NCBI GenBank assembly: GCA_903907925.1
Contig: CAIVQB010000094.1
Location: 1 to 50,169, forward strand
Direction of reading: 5' to 3'
Length of the DNA stretch: 50,169 nt
DNA from: an uncultured Verrucomicrobiota bacterium
Lineage (GTDB): Bacteria; Verrucomicrobiota; Verrucomicrobiia; Limisphaerales; UBA9464
Shown here piece after piece: positions 1 through 8,931 of this stretch; the first letter of the stretch is position 1; every line of letters begins with the position of its first letter. Under the pieces are notes generated by a model that did not search any database, was not told where the DNA came from, and saw only the letters and a program-made list of their open reading frames with translations. The translations under genes were made by a program, and so were the position numbers.

Positions 1-2
1 AT

Positions 3-236
3 CCCTACGAAGTGATCCGGGAACTGTGTCGCGCGCTGAAGCCCGGCGGGCGACTCGTGCTGGTCGAATACCGCGGCGAGGAACCGTGGATCCCCATCAA
101 GGCGTTGCACAAAATGACCGAGGCCCAGACGCGAAAAGAAATGGCCCTGCACCCCTTGGAATGGGTGGGGACCCTTCGCTTTCTCCCGCGCCAGCACGTC
201 CTCGTGTTCCGCCGAACAGCCGGTCCACCCGGCTGA
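3..236 (+). CDS. SAM-dependent methyltransferase, C-terminal part (cut by window edge)
   Basis: Only the last 77 codons are present; the reading frame is open to the left edge. The segment ELCRALKPGGRLVLVEY is the usual post-core strand of class I (Rossmann) SAM methyltransferases, where a strand follows the KPGG turn, and the tail ends in a short strand LPRQHVLVFRR as in the UbiE/methyltransf_11 type. The SAM-binding motif itself lies outside the window, so substrate and exact family cannot be read. The product is presumably cytosolic. It is followed directly by a decayed stretch (295-1059), so no operon partner is visible downstream. Confidence 0.7.
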   Translation, partial: PYEVIRELCRALKPGGRLVLVEYRGEEPWIPIKALHKMTEAQTRKEMALHPLEWVGTLRFLPRQHVLVFRRTAGPPG

Positions 237-294
237 ACCCGCCCGGGATTCCGGCTCGCGAAGGAACGGGTCTTCCGTAGGCTGGGAAGGAGTT

Positions 295-517
295 GTGACC
301 GAGGCCCCACCGAAACCCCGACTCTCCGCCCGCGGGCTGGCGCTTCTGGAACGCCTCGGCAACCGCCTTCCGGATTCTGTTCTGCCGCCGGTATCGGGAT
401 GAGGTGGGTGTCGGAACACTCATCGCACTCATGCTCCCCTACTCGGCGGTGTTCATCGGTGCCTGGACACTGCGGTTGATCGTCTGGAACCGGGCCGGAT
501 GGCCGCTCGGACTGTGA
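295..517 (+). pseudogene. Collapsed AbgT-family transporter gene (both ends kept, middle lost)
   Basis: A GTG at 295 preceded by GGAAGGAG opens a frame reading ...LLERLGNRLPDSVLP, which resembles the N-terminus of AbgT-type (p-aminobenzoyl-glutamate) transporters, usually ERxGNxLPxP. That frame stops at 400-402. In the next frame, from 398 to the TGA at 515-517, the DNA reads GVGTLIALMLPYSAVFIGAW and then ends WPLGL. This matches the characteristic last transmembrane segment and tail of AbgT proteins (GTLxxLMLPYS...W...G.PLG). Intact members are about 500 residues; here about 35 N-terminal and 39 C-terminal codons remain, joined out of frame. I infer a large internal deletion of roughly 430 codons. 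Family assignment is from memory of the motifs. Confidence 0.6.
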
Positions 518-855
518 GCGAGTCGGCAAAACTCCTTCGTTCCCACCGCCAAAGGCCCGCTCCATTCCAGCCTTGGGCATCGCCCAAGGATTCAGTTCCA
601 GCACCCCCATTCCCAATGGAGGGCTCGGTTCCACCCGAGCCCCATATTCGTCTTTGTACGCGGTGGATCCACCACCTTGAGTTGGATACGCGCCGGACGG
701 GATTCCGCGGCATTTCCGGAGCGCGCCTCTGTGAGCCGCAGCATTTTGGTCCGCAAGAGGGTTTCAACTTATTCCACCCGCCGCTCGATGGTGAGGTTGC
801 CGCGGGTCACAGACCCGCGCGCCGCTGCAGACCCCACTGACGACGGCTTCAGACC
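518..855. other. Non-coding, decayed stretch between two gene remnants
   Basis: No convincing gene is present. Besides the dispersed repeat at 545-596 it contains two clean inverted repeats: GGGCTCGG/CCGAGCCC at 621-628/635-642, and CGCGGGTC/GACCCGCG at 801-808/812-819. The T-tracts needed for intrinsic terminators are absent. The ORFs here have no family resemblance and are best treated as chance frames in GC-rich DNA. Confidence 0.6.
545..596 (-). repeat. Dispersed intergenic repeat, copy 1
   Basis: Read on the minus strand this contains CTTGGGCGATGCCCAAGGCT, then GGAATGGAGCGGGCCTTTGG. The same core (self-complementary TGGGCGATGCCCA followed by a GCGGGCCTTTGGC box) recurs at 11874-11925, 30406-30488 and 30557-30645. 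The core can form a short hairpin. It lies outside any recognisable gene. Confidence 0.7.
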
Positions 856-1059
856 TTGGTTGCGGCGAATAAGAGACCTAATCACCGCATCACATGCGTG
901 GAACAAGTCGCATTCACGTCGTCCAAATGGGCTGCGATCACCAAATGTTCACAGGACACCGCGTTGCGAGATGTCAGCGACTTGCTGGGCCGCCGGATGC
1001 TGGAACGTGAAGAAGCAGGCGGGCGCAGCACGAACTATGTTCTGCTGTTGCCGAAATAG
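856..1059 (+). pseudogene. C-terminal fragment of a Fic/DUF4172-type gene
   Basis: The frame encodes ...SKWAAITKCSQDTALRDVSD, then LLGRRMLEREEAGGRSTNYVL and a stop. This is the winged-helix tail typical of Fic proteins of the DUF4172 type, in which ...KCSQDTALRDLxxLxxxGIL...GGGRSTxYxL closes the protein. The Fic core (HPFxDGNGR) and the N-terminal domain are absent upstream, and the first 20 or so codons of the frame look unrelated. I read it as a remnant left by deletion, not as a functional small gene. Family attribution is from memory; a stand-alone DNA-binding peptide is the less likely alternative. Confidence 0.5.
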
Positions 1060-1157
1060 ACGGTGGTTCGGAGAAGCGCCCGAGATCCCCGAGTCTTCCC
1101 CTGTAGAGCGCGTCTGAAAAACCAGGAAGGGTCCTTCCGAGTTTTTCGGACACACCC

Positions 1158-2183
1158 TTATCGGCGCGAGGCGCGGAGGAGACGATCGGCGATCCCGGCC
1201 CATTCCGGTTCGGCCGGGAGTGCTTCCACAATGATCCATTCCACGCCGGCGTCGTCCGCCTGATGCAGTTCGGAATACAGGGCGCGGGCGAACGCCTCGG
1301 CATCGTGCGGAATCACACTGACCCAAGGCCAGCGATTCCCGTCCCCCATCGGAATGCGGGTATGCGCCATCACCCAGGTGCGGGCGGGATCGGCTCCCAG
1401 CGCGGAGAGTTGACGTCGCAGATCGTTCTCATCGCTCCAACTCAAACAGCGCAGTTGCGCCCGCGGCGCGTAGTGCATCGGCATCAACCCCGGACTCCGG
1501 ATGGGACCGTCGCGAAGCGGTTCAGGTGCGGATTGCAAAACATCCGACCCCGCCGCCGCGGCATGGATGGCATCGGCCCGGATCATACCCGGACGCAGAA
1601 TCACCGGCACCGGACCCGAGACATCCACCACCGTGCTTTCGATCCCGACATTGCACTCACCGCCATCAACGATGAGCGGAATCCGATCCCGCAATTGTTT
1701 GAACACATGGGCCGCGGAGGTAGGTGAAAGCTGATTGGACAGGTTGGCGCTCGGGGCTGCGAGCGGGAGTCCGCACGCCCGGACCACAGCCGGCAAAAAC
1801 GGGTGCGAGGGCCAGCGGATGCCGACGGTCGGTCCGCCGGCGGTGACCCGGTCAGGAATCCGTCGGCCGCGCAGAACCACCAGCGTCAACGGTCCCGGCC
1901 AGAAGGCGGCGGCAAGACGTTCGGCCATCAGCGGCCAATGTCCGGCGCATTCCATCGCCAGATCGAGGGATCCCACGTGGACAATCACCGGATTCGTCGC
2001 GGGACGACCCTTGGCGGCGAAGATACGGTCGACCACCGCGGCATCCAGAGCGTTGCCAGCTAGGCCGTACACCGTCTCGGTCGGCAGCGCGGCAATCCCG
2101 CCGCGGCCCAACAACTCGGCGGCGCGCGCCACCGCCTCGGCAAACAATGCCGGGGTGTGAGTCGCGAGAATTTCGGCCTTCAT
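1158..2183 (-). CDS. L-threonylcarbamoyladenylate synthase (Sua5 type)
   Basis: Makes threonylcarbamoyl-AMP from threonine, bicarbonate and ATP, the first step of t6A37 modification of ANN-decoding tRNAs in the cytosol. The N-terminal YrdC/TsaC domain (about residues 15-200) shows LPTETVYGLAGNA, the KGRPATNPVIVHV binding segment, FWPGPLTLV and PSANLSNQLSPTSA. A C-terminal Sua5 extension (SPGLMPMHYAPRAQL onward) gives 341 residues, the length expected for Sua5 and not for short TsaC. The ATG at 2183 leaves only a short N-terminal lead before the domain. It is divergent from trpD, with about 130 bp between starts. The tRNA-transferase partners TsaB/TsaD are not in this window. Confidence 0.95.
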   Translation of the reverse strand: MKAEILATHTPALFAEAVARAAELLGRGGIAALPTETVYGLAGNALDAAVVDRIFAAKGRPATNPVIVHVGSLDLAMECAGHWPLMAERLAAAFWPGPLTLVVLRGRRIPDRVTAGGPTVGIRWPSHPFLPAVVRACGLPLAAPSANLSNQLSPTSAAHVFKQLRDRIPLIVDGGECNVGIESTVVDVSGPVPVILRPGMIRADAIHAAAAGSDVLQSAPEPLRDGPIRSPGLMPMHYAPRAQLRCLSWSDENDLRRQLSALGADPARTWVMAHTRIPMGDGNRWPWVSVIPHDAEAFARALYSELHQADDAGVEWIIVEALPAEPEWAGIADRLLRASRR

Positions 2184-2314
2184 CAGATTCGGATTCGAAG
2201 GCTAGCAGGGGCGGTTCGACGGAACCACGCCGGACTGTTTTCAGACCGCTTTCCAAGACCGCGGCCCATCACATCGCAGTTCCACCCGGGCACGGGCTGG
2301 TTCACACTGGCCGG

Positions 2315-3352
2315 GTGATCGTCGAATTCACCCAGCAGGTCCGAAACGGACGCGAATTAACGCCGGCGGAAATTGCGGCCGCGGTCGCCGTGTTGGCGGA
2401 CGAGACGGTGGCCGCCGGGGCGAAAGCGGACTTTCTCACCGCGCTGGCGCTCCGGGGAGAGACTCCCGATGAATTGGCCGGATTTGCACGCGCCTTGCGG
2501 GAGCGGGCGATCCCGGTGCCGGTGGATGCCGAGACCCGGTCGCGCGGCGTGCTCGATGTCTGTGGAACGGGCGGCGACCGGCTCAACACTTTCAATATTT
2601 CAACCACGGTCGGACTGGTCTGCGCCGCGGCAGGCGTGCCGGTGGCCAAGCACGGTAACCGCGCCATCACCTCGCGTTCGGGCAGTGCCGACGTGCTGGC
2701 GGCACTCGGGATCCCGGTGGATCACGATCCGGAATCGGCCGCCGCCGCGCTCCGTGACCGCGGTTTCGCGTTTCTGTTCGCGCCGCTCTATCACCCGGCG
2801 TTCAAGGCGATCGGACCGGCGCGAAAGCTTTGTGCCGAACGCAACCAGCGCACGCTCTTCAACTATCTCGGTCCGCTGCTGAATCCGGCGCGACCCACGT
2901 TCCAACTGGTCGGCGCCTCCCGACCCGAACTGGTCGAACCCATGGCCCGAACCCTGCGCGCGCTCGGCGTGGAACGGGCGATGGTGGTCAACGGCTCGGT
3001 GCCGGGCGCCGGAACTCTCGACGAATTCTCGACGCTGGGACCCAACGTCGTCGCCGAGTTTCATCACGGCGGAGCACTGACCCGCGCCGAATGCCCGTTG
3101 GAAGGTTATCCGCTGCAACCCGCGACCCTCACCGATCTGGAAGGCGGCGATGCAACCGAGAACGCCCGCATCATCGAACGCATCCTGCGCGGTGAAGACC
3201 GCAGTCCGCGGCGCGACGCGGTCCTGCTCAACGCGGGCGCGGCGTTGTTCTGTTCGGGCCGGGTTCGATCCATCACCGACGGGTGGGAGACCGCCGCCGA
3301 GGTGATTGATTCCGGCCGGGCGCAGGCAACCCTGTCCCGATTGAGGGGATGA
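2315..3352 (+). CDS. trpD: Anthranilate phosphoribosyltransferase
   Basis: Transfers phosphoribosyl from PRPP to anthranilate, the second step of tryptophan synthesis, in the cytosol. The PRPP/Mg motif GTGGD is at about residues 84-88, followed by FNISTT and by KHGNRAITSRSGSADVLAALG, the family signature. I take the GTG at 2315, which gives 345 residues, the usual size. The open frame extends 56 codons further upstream, but there it runs into the divergent Sua5 gene and has no family resemblance. The stop overlaps the start of the next gene by four bases (ATGA at 3349-3352), so the two are probably translationally coupled. No other trp gene is nearby. Confidence 0.95.
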   Translation: MIVEFTQQVRNGRELTPAEIAAAVAVLADETVAAGAKADFLTALALRGETPDELAGFARALRERAIPVPVDAETRSRGVLDVCGTGGDRLNTFNISTTVGLVCAAAGVPVAKHGNRAITSRSGSADVLAALGIPVDHDPESAAAALRDRGFAFLFAPLYHPAFKAIGPARKLCAERNQRTLFNYLGPLLNPARPTFQLVGASRPELVEPMARTLRALGVERAMVVNGSVPGAGTLDEFSTLGPNVVAEFHHGGALTRAECPLEGYPLQPATLTDLEGGDATENARIIERILRGEDRSPRRDAVLLNAGAALFCSGRVRSITDGWETAAEVIDSGRAQATLSRLRG

Positions 3353-5889
3353 ACACGCAGCGGATCCGTCCGACGCTTCACGGGGTGCTGCTGCTTTCGG
3401 GCGCCGGCGGACTCGGTCTGCAATTGACCTGGACCCGGCAACTGGCGCTGGGACTGGGACACGAATTGCCGGCAACGCTTTCGGTGTTGACCGCCTTTTT
3501 CAGCGGACTCGCCCTGGGCGCCTGGGGATTCCGGCAGGCAGAAACCCGATGGACCTTCCGCCGCTGGTGGCCGGCCGCGATTGAAGGACTGCTCGGCACG
3601 TGGGCCCTGGTTACCGCGGGAGGATTGGTTCCGGTGGCCAACCATGTCCTGCATTGGATTCCGGCCGACAACGCACCATGGGGACAGGCCGTACTGGCCT
3701 TCGTCGTGCCACTCGTTCTTCTGCTGCCCGCGACCGCCGCTTTGGGCGCCACCCTTCCGGCCGTGTTGCGCCTGCTGCCCGCCCGCTTTCCCGGCGGCGA
3801 TCCGGTCGCGGCCACCCTCTACGCGGCCAACACCGGCGGGGCGGTTCTTGGCACCTGGGGATCGGTCTGGTGGCTGCAACCACACGTGGGTTTGCGCGGC
3901 AGCCTCGTGTTCTGCGGACTGCTGCATCTGTTCGCGGCGATGCTGCTCCAGAAAATCGCGACCGGAACCCGTGCGACGGTCGAGCGTGTCGTCGCGGTCC
4001 GGGGCTTCCGACAACACCGATTGGCGTGGGCTCTGGCGCTGACCGGATTCCTCGGTCTCTCCCTCGAAATCGCCGCGACCCGTGCCCTCGCTCCAATTCT
4101 CGAAGGAACCGTCTACACCCAGGCCGCGATCCTCGGCGTCTTTCTGCTCGCGACAGCCGTGGGTTCCGCGATGGAGGGTCGCCGATCCTCGGTCGCTCCT
4201 CCGAGAATCGGCTGGCTGGCCGTCGCCACGATTGCCGCGGGACACGCCGTGATTCATCTGCGCGATTGGAACGAGGGAATCCGTTCAACGCTCGGAACCA
4301 GTCTGGAATCAGTGTTCCTCGCCGAATCTCTTCTCGCACTCACCGTGCTTGGCGCGCCGTGTCTGTTGATGGGCGCGACCTTTGCCCGGCTGATCGCAAA
4401 CGCCCGCGATTCCGGTCTTGGAGCCGGGAATGGATTCGCGCTCAACACCGCGGGTGCCGCGTTGGCCGGACCGGTGTTCGGAGCTCTGTTGCTGCCGTGG
4501 ACGGGGCTTCGCTGGGGAATCCTCGCGATCGCCGCCGGCTACCTGGTGCTGGCCTTTGTATCAGGATCGGGACGGACCCGCGCCGGACTTGCGGCGCTGG
4601 CCTGCCTGCTTCTGGGAGTCGGTCTGCCCGCCGATCTAGGCCTGCCGCCGGCACCTCTCGGAGCCCGGTGGCGGGAACTGCGGGTGGGGCGGACCGAAAC
4701 CGTCGCCGTGTCGGAAACACCGGATGGCAATCGAACCCTTTCGGTGAACGGCCGGTTCACGATGGGTGGGACCGTCTCGACCAATGCGGCGGCGCGGCAG
4801 GTCCTACTTCCACTGGCCTGGCATCCTCATCCGCGCACGCTGCTGGTCCTGGGATTGGGAACGGGAATCTCACTGGGTGCGTCCGCGACCGATCCGACGG
4901 TCGTAGCGACCGGTGTGGAGCTCGTTCCCGAGGTGGTGGCGCTTCAGGAATGGTTCCGTCCTCACAACGCCCTCGCTCCAGGTTCACGGGTGATCACCGG
5001 CGACGCGCGGCGATTCCTGAAAACCACGACCGAACACTTCGATGTGATCGTGGGCGACCTCTTCCATCCGGCCCGCGACGGCGCCGGCGCGCTGTACACC
5101 CGGGAACAATTCGCGGCGATGCGTGCGCGGTTGGCACCCGACGGACTCGCTGTCCAATGGCTGCCGTTGTACCAACTCGACTCCGGAACACTCCGCAGCA
5201 TCGTGGGCGCTTTTTTGCAGGTGTTTCCTGAGGCGCACGGCTGGCTGTTGAGACCCAACATCGATACTCCCGTCCTCGGACTTGCGGGCAGAACCGGCGC
5301 ATGGAGCGTTCGCGAATCGGATGCGACCCTCCGAACGGCGGCCGGGACTTTTCAATCACGACTCCAAGCCGCCGGGGTGGGAACCGCGGAACATCTCTAC
5401 GGAGCGTGGCTGGCGGGGCCCAGGGCGCTCGAAGCCTTTGCCACGGGTGCGGTCCCCAGCACCGACGATCATCCCTCGGTGGTGTTTCGTGCGCCGCGAT
5501 TCGCGGCGGCGGTTGCGGGATCGGGCGGGATCGTGTTGGCGGACCTGCTCGACCGTTTTTCCGGGGAGGGATCTGAATTCCCGGTGACTGGCGGGGGCGA
5601 CTGGGGACGACGACTGGCGGCCTATCGATCCGCCCGTGACGAATACCTGCGCGGGCTTCTGGCCGACGACCGCAAGCAATCCGACGCAGCAGAGGCGGCC
5701 TTTCTGCGCAGCGCCCGTCTCAGCCCGGATTTCACGCTCGGCTATTCGATGCTCCTGACCCGGGCGATGATCCACAGCCGGTCCGATCCGACGGGCACCC
5801 GGCGGATTCTGGAGGCGCTCCGCGAGGCGCGTCCCGATCAGCCGATTTCCGGGCAGCTTCTGGAACGACTGAATCCCACCGGCCGCTAA
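3349..5889 (+). CDS. Fused multi-pass membrane / spermidine-synthase-like protein
   Basis: 846 residues. The first ~430 residues are a series of hydrophobic segments starting LLLSGAGGLGLQLTWTRQLA, as in the membrane half of 'fused MFS/spermidine synthase' proteins. Residues about 440-680 form a SpeE-like Rossmann methyltransferase-fold domain with LLVLGLGTGISLGASA, VELVPEV, the acidic VITGDARRFL and VIVGDLFHP. The last ~120 residues (YLRGLLADDRKQSDAAEAAF onward) look like a TPR-type helical tail. Family knowledge says such fusions are rarely shown to make spermidine, so substrate and reaction are unknown. It overlaps trpD by ATGA, but a functional tie to tryptophan synthesis is not evident. 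Confidence 0.85.
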   Translation: MNTQRIRPTLHGVLLLSGAGGLGLQLTWTRQLALGLGHELPATLSVLTAFFSGLALGAWGFRQAETRWTFRRWWPAAIEGLLGTWALVTAGGLVPVANHVLHWIPADNAPWGQAVLAFVVPLVLLLPATAALGATLPAVLRLLPARFPGGDPVAATLYAANTGGAVLGTWGSVWWLQPHVGLRGSLVFCGLLHLFAAMLLQKIATGTRATVERVVAVRGFRQHRLAWALALTGFLGLSLEIAATRALAPILEGTVYTQAAILGVFLLATAVGSAMEGRRSSVAPPRIGWLAVATIAAGHAVIHLRDWNEGIRSTLGTSLESVFLAESLLALTVLGAPCLLMGATFARLIANARDSGLGAGNGFALNTAGAALAGPVFGALLLPWTGLRWGILAIAAGYLVLAFVSGSGRTRAGLAALACLLLGVGLPADLGLPPAPLGARWRELRVGRTETVAVSETPDGNRTLSVNGRFTMGGTVSTNAAARQVLLPLAWHPHPRTLLVLGLGTGISLGASATDPTVVATGVELVPEVVALQEWFRPHNALAPGSRVITGDARRFLKTTTEHFDVIVGDLFHPARDGAGALYTREQFAAMRARLAPDGLAVQWLPLYQLDSGTLRSIVGAFLQVFPEAHGWLLRPNIDTPVLGLAGRTGAWSVRESDATLRTAAGTFQSRLQAAGVGTAEHLYGAWLAGPRALEAFATGAVPSTDDHPSVVFRAPRFAAAVAGSGGIVLADLLDRFSGEGSEFPVTGGGDWGRRLAAYRSARDEYLRGLLADDRKQSDAAEAAFLRSARLSPDFTLGYSMLLTRAMIHSRSDPTGTRRILEALREARPDQPISGQLLERLNPTGR

Positions 5890-5982
5890 TTTCAGCGTCG
5901 AGCGGCAAGATCCTTCGGTCGGACACGCCACCCCCGGGGAAAAGGCGTGCAGTTGGGGAGGATTTCAGGTTAGAGAATTCAT

Positions 5983-6837
5983 GTGCTCTTGACGGTGAAC
6001 ACAGCCGATGCGCGGGCGGTGGAACGCCAGGTCGTGGTGGATTACCAGCATGTGTTCCCCGAAGCGGCCCCGGACGTCCTCCTGCGGTCGTTTGCCTGGG
6101 TGGAGCGCTATTTCAGCGGCGAAGATTCAGGATACCTCGCGATCGACGCCCGTTATCACGATCTGGAACACACCCTTAAGGGAACGCTGACACTGTCGGC
6201 ATTGCTGCGGGGACGGGCGGAGGCTGGCGCGGGCCCCCGATTGGAACGGGACGATTTCGAGCGGGCCATCCTGGCCATGCTGATTCACGACACGGGCTAT
6301 TTGAAACAGCGCGATGACGTCGGTGGAACCGGCGCGAAATACACCTTCACCCACGTCCAGCGGTCGTGTGATTTTGCCGGCGCGGTCCTCGGAAATCAGG
6401 GCTACACCCCGGAACAGATCCGTGGAATCCAGAACATGATCCGCTGCACCGGGCTCGAATCGGCGGTGGCAAGCATCCGCTTCCAGAGCGAGGTCGAACG
6501 GATAGCCGGCTATTCGCTGGGAACCGCTGATCTGTTGGGTCAGATGGCGGCCTCGGATTATCCGGAGAAACTTCCAATCCTGTACGACGAATTCCGCGAG
6601 GCGGCGGATTTCAGCGGGGCGGTGAACGAGTCGATGGCTTTTTCCTCGGCGCGGAATCTGATGGAGAAAACACCCGTATTCTGGCGGCGTTACGTCCTCC
6701 CCAAACTGGAGAAGGAATTCGCCGGGCTTCACCACTTCCTGGATCGGCACGACAACGGAACCACAACCAATCCCTATGTGGAAGCCGTCGAAGCCAACCT
6801 CAGACGCCTCGACCTCAGCCTCGCCGGCGGTACGTGA
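5983..6837 (+). CDS. HD-domain phosphohydrolase-like protein
   Basis: 284 residues, no signal peptide or membrane segment, so presumably cytosolic. Metal-binding HD-type motifs are visible: RYHDLEHT near residue 58 and LIHDTGYL near residue 101, then THVQRS around 123. The YHDLEHT...HD arrangement recalls the HD/PDEase superfamily, which hydrolyses phosphate esters or cyclic nucleotides; no substrate can be assigned. The frame starts at GTG 5983; a GTG at 5995 is an alternative, and the ATG at 5981 is out of frame. It stands 93 bp after the spermidine-synthase-like gene, and a degenerate inverted repeat separates it from clpX. Confidence 0.75.
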   Translation: MLLTVNTADARAVERQVVVDYQHVFPEAAPDVLLRSFAWVERYFSGEDSGYLAIDARYHDLEHTLKGTLTLSALLRGRAEAGAGPRLERDDFERAILAMLIHDTGYLKQRDDVGGTGAKYTFTHVQRSCDFAGAVLGNQGYTPEQIRGIQNMIRCTGLESAVASIRFQSEVERIAGYSLGTADLLGQMAASDYPEKLPILYDEFREAADFSGAVNESMAFSSARNLMEKTPVFWRRYVLPKLEKEFAGLHHFLDRHDNGTTTNPYVEAVEANLRRLDLSLAGGT

Positions 6838-6852
6838 CCGAAAGGTAATTTC

Positions 6853-6958
6853 GACACGGATTTCACGGATTCTCACGGATTTCTGAAGAAACGAGCCGAT
6901 TCGGCCCATTCCGTTCATCCGGTCTGAATCCGTGTCAATTCGTGAATCCGTGTCCATC
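6853..6958. repeat. Imperfect inverted repeat built from CACGGATT units
   Basis: The left arm contains GACACGGATTTCACGGATTC and a third CACGGATT. The right arm (about 6929-6955) carries the complement as AATCCGTGTC, GAATCCGTGT. The middle holds CCCATTCCGTTCATCCGG. The whole is a ~105-bp foldable element between the HD gene and clpX. It resembles in style the element at 22687-22846, which is made from GGAATGGAC/GAATG units. Confidence 0.65.
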
Positions 6959-7044
6959 CATCGTTCTTCCGCTTCGTGCGACGCGGTCCAAGGTGACGCG
7001 CAACGTTTTCTGGCCATTTTCGTGGTTTTTGGCAGGTTCCCCGC

Positions 7045-8307
7045 GTGGCACGCCCCAACCAGATCACGATGTGCAGCTTCTGCGGCAAAAGCCGGGCGGA
7101 AGTTAAGAAGCTGATCGCCGGCCCGGGAGTCTACATTTGCGACGCCTGTGTCGCCGTCTGCCAGGGGGTGCTGGCGAAGGAGCTGCGCGCTGAAACCCAC
7201 AAGGAAGCCCAGCGGCTCAGCGTTCCCAAACCCGCCGAGCTCAAACGCCGGCTCGACGAACACATCATCGGCCAGGAAGAAGCCAAGCGCAGTCTTAGTG
7301 TTGCCGTTTACAACCATTATAAGCGGATCCAGAACCTGCCCACCGGAGTCCCGGATGACAACGAGGTCGAACTCCAGAAGAGCAACGTGCTGCTCATCGG
7401 CCCGACCGGCTGTGGAAAAACCCTCGCCGCCCAGACCATCGCCCGGCTGATCGACGTGCCGTTCGCCATGGCCGATGCCACGTCCATCACTGAGGCCGGC
7501 TATGTCGGCGAGGACGTCGAAACCATCATTCTCCGTCTGCTTCAAAACGCCGATTACGATGTGAAACGCGCCCAGATGGGCATCGTTTACATTGATGAAA
7601 TCGACAAGATCGCCCGCAAAACCGAGAACGTCTCGATCACCCGCGATGTCTCCGGCGAAGGCGTCCAGCAGGCCCTTTTGAAGATTCTGGAGGGAACCGT
7701 CTGCGCCGTTCCGCCCCAGGGCGGCCGGAAACACCCGCAACAGGAATATATCCGGGTCGATACCACGCAGATTTTATTCGTGTGCGGCGGGGCATTTGTG
7801 GGTCTCGACCGGACCATCCAGCGTCGATTGGGGCGCCGGGTGATGGGATTCGCCGCCGGAGCCGAAGCCGCCGAGGCGGCCAAGATCACCACCCAGGAGG
7901 TGCTCAAGCGCGTCGAACCCGAGGATCTGCTGACCTACGGATTTATCCCGGAGTTCATCGGACGCCTCCCGGTGGTCAGTGTTCTCGATGAACTGTCGGA
8001 GTCCGATCTGGTCCGGATCCTCACCGAACCGCGCAATGCCCTCGTCAAACAGTTCGCCAAACTCCTCGCGTTGGACGGAGTGAGCTTGACGGTGACCCCC
8101 GATGCCGTGCAGGAACTGGCCGCACTGGCCCTCAAAAAAGGGACCGGAGCCCGTGCGCTGCGCGGCATCCTCGAGCGCCTGATGCGGGATGTAATGTTCG
8201 ATATCCCCAGCTCCGACGAAATCGTGGGAGTGACCATCGACCGGGGTGTCGTGACCGGCGAAACTCCCGCGATCCTCCAGTCCCGGCCGTCGTCGGTTGC
8301 TGCCTGA
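7045..8307 (+). CDS. clpX: ATP-dependent protease ATPase subunit ClpX
   Basis: AAA+ unfoldase that feeds proteins to ClpP. The N-terminal zinc domain has Cys10, Cys13, Cys32 and Cys35. Walker A GPTGCGKT lies at 119-126, the GYVGEDVE pore loop follows, Walker B IVYIDEID is near 180-187, and the sensor/lid helices include [20 protein letters not shown]. The length of 420 residues matches the family (E. coli 424). Start is the GTG at 7045; the next codons [16 protein letters not shown] align with other ClpX proteins. The ClpP-contact loop reads MGF at 267-269 where IGF is usual. clpP and tig are not adjacent, which is atypical, so this gene stands alone. Confidence 0.97.
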   Translation: MARPNQITMCSFCGKSRAEVKKLIAGPGVYICDACVAVCQGVLAKELRAETHKEAQRLSVPKPAELKRRLDEHIIGQEEAKRSLSVAVYNHYKRIQNLPTGVPDDNEVELQKSNVLLIGPTGCGKTLAAQTIARLIDVPFAMADATSITEAGYVGEDVETIILRLLQNADYDVKRAQMGIVYIDEIDKIARKTENVSITRDVSGEGVQQALLKILEGTVCAVPPQGGRKHPQQEYIRVDTTQILFVCGGAFVGLDRTIQRRLGRRVMGFAAGAEAAEAAKITTQEVLKRVEPEDLLTYGFIPEFIGRLPVVSVLDELSESDLVRILTEPRNALVKQFAKLLALDGVSLTVTPDAVQELAALALKKGTGARALRGILERLMRDVMFDIPSSDEIVGVTIDRGVVTGETPAILQSRPSSVAA

Positions 8308-8931
8308 CGGCTGTTTTGTCCCATGGCCGTGCGGCGGGCGGCGAAGCGCCGACGGGGTTGAGGCGGTTGAAAAGATGAAGTGTTGAACGGGAAAGCTGGT
8401 GAGCCTCTTCAACTTTCCAACTCTTCATCTTTTCCCCAATCCCGTGCATCAGCGGTTTTTCGCCGGACCCGGACCCAACGCCGCTCCGCTCGTCCTTCGA
8501 GTCGTGCGGAAAGGCCTTGGGATCCCACTCGGGTGTAGGACAGTTCTCCAACACAAACGTAACATTCGGGGGGGCAGAGGGAAAATTCGATGCCGCCGAC
8601 TCCAATCTCGAAAGATTGTACAGGGCCATCGCCTGAATAGGGGGGGGTGCCTGCGTTGGGGTTTGCGTGGCACCGGGTGGATCGGAACGTTGTTACCGCC
8701 CTGTCATCAAGCGATCTGGCGACCGCGTTCACCACTTTTTTGTTGCGCCGAAGCGGAGGTGTGTGGTGATCTCACCGCAGACCCCAGAAGCTTTCGCAGA
8801 CAATCTCGATTCCAAAAGTGTCTTTTCGGAGAAAATCCGGAGACGCCGGACGGGGTGTCTGCGTCGGTGGGCGGGGATTCGTGATTAGGCTGTAACAAAA
8901 ACTAAACTCCAAATCCCAAGGCCAAAAACCT
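8308..8931. other. Long intergenic region upstream of the abundant secreted-protein gene
   Basis: No gene recognised in 624 bp. It holds the AT-rich hairpin at 8370-8433, a G7 run near 8568-8574 and a G8 run at 8640-8647, and the small inverted repeat TCTCGAAAGA near 8607. The last ~60 bp before the gene are A-rich, with AAGG about ten bases before the ATG as a weak ribosome site. I could not fix a promoter with confidence, although the strong codon bias of the downstream gene implies one. Confidence 0.5.
8370..8433. repeat. Hairpin of AAAAGATGAAG arms after clpX
   Basis: The left arm AAAAGATGAAGTGTTG (from 8370) pairs with CAACTCTTCATCTTTT (ending 8433), one mismatch over 16 bases. It is followed by CCCC and not by a T run. 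The arm belongs to a loosely repeated GAAGAGTTGAA-type sequence also present at 30304-30326 and 30681-30701. It could end clpX transcription, but its stem is AT-rich, so I list it as a repeat. Confidence 0.6.

Noticed and set aside
3600-5231. 543-codon frame within the spermidine-synthase-like gene
   Set aside because: Arg/Gly/Ser-rich shadow of a GC-rich gene; the main frame carries clear membrane and Rossmann motifs.
6127-7740. 537-codon antisense frame across the HD gene and clpX
   Set aside because: It crosses two well-supported genes and a repeat and shows no domain of its own.
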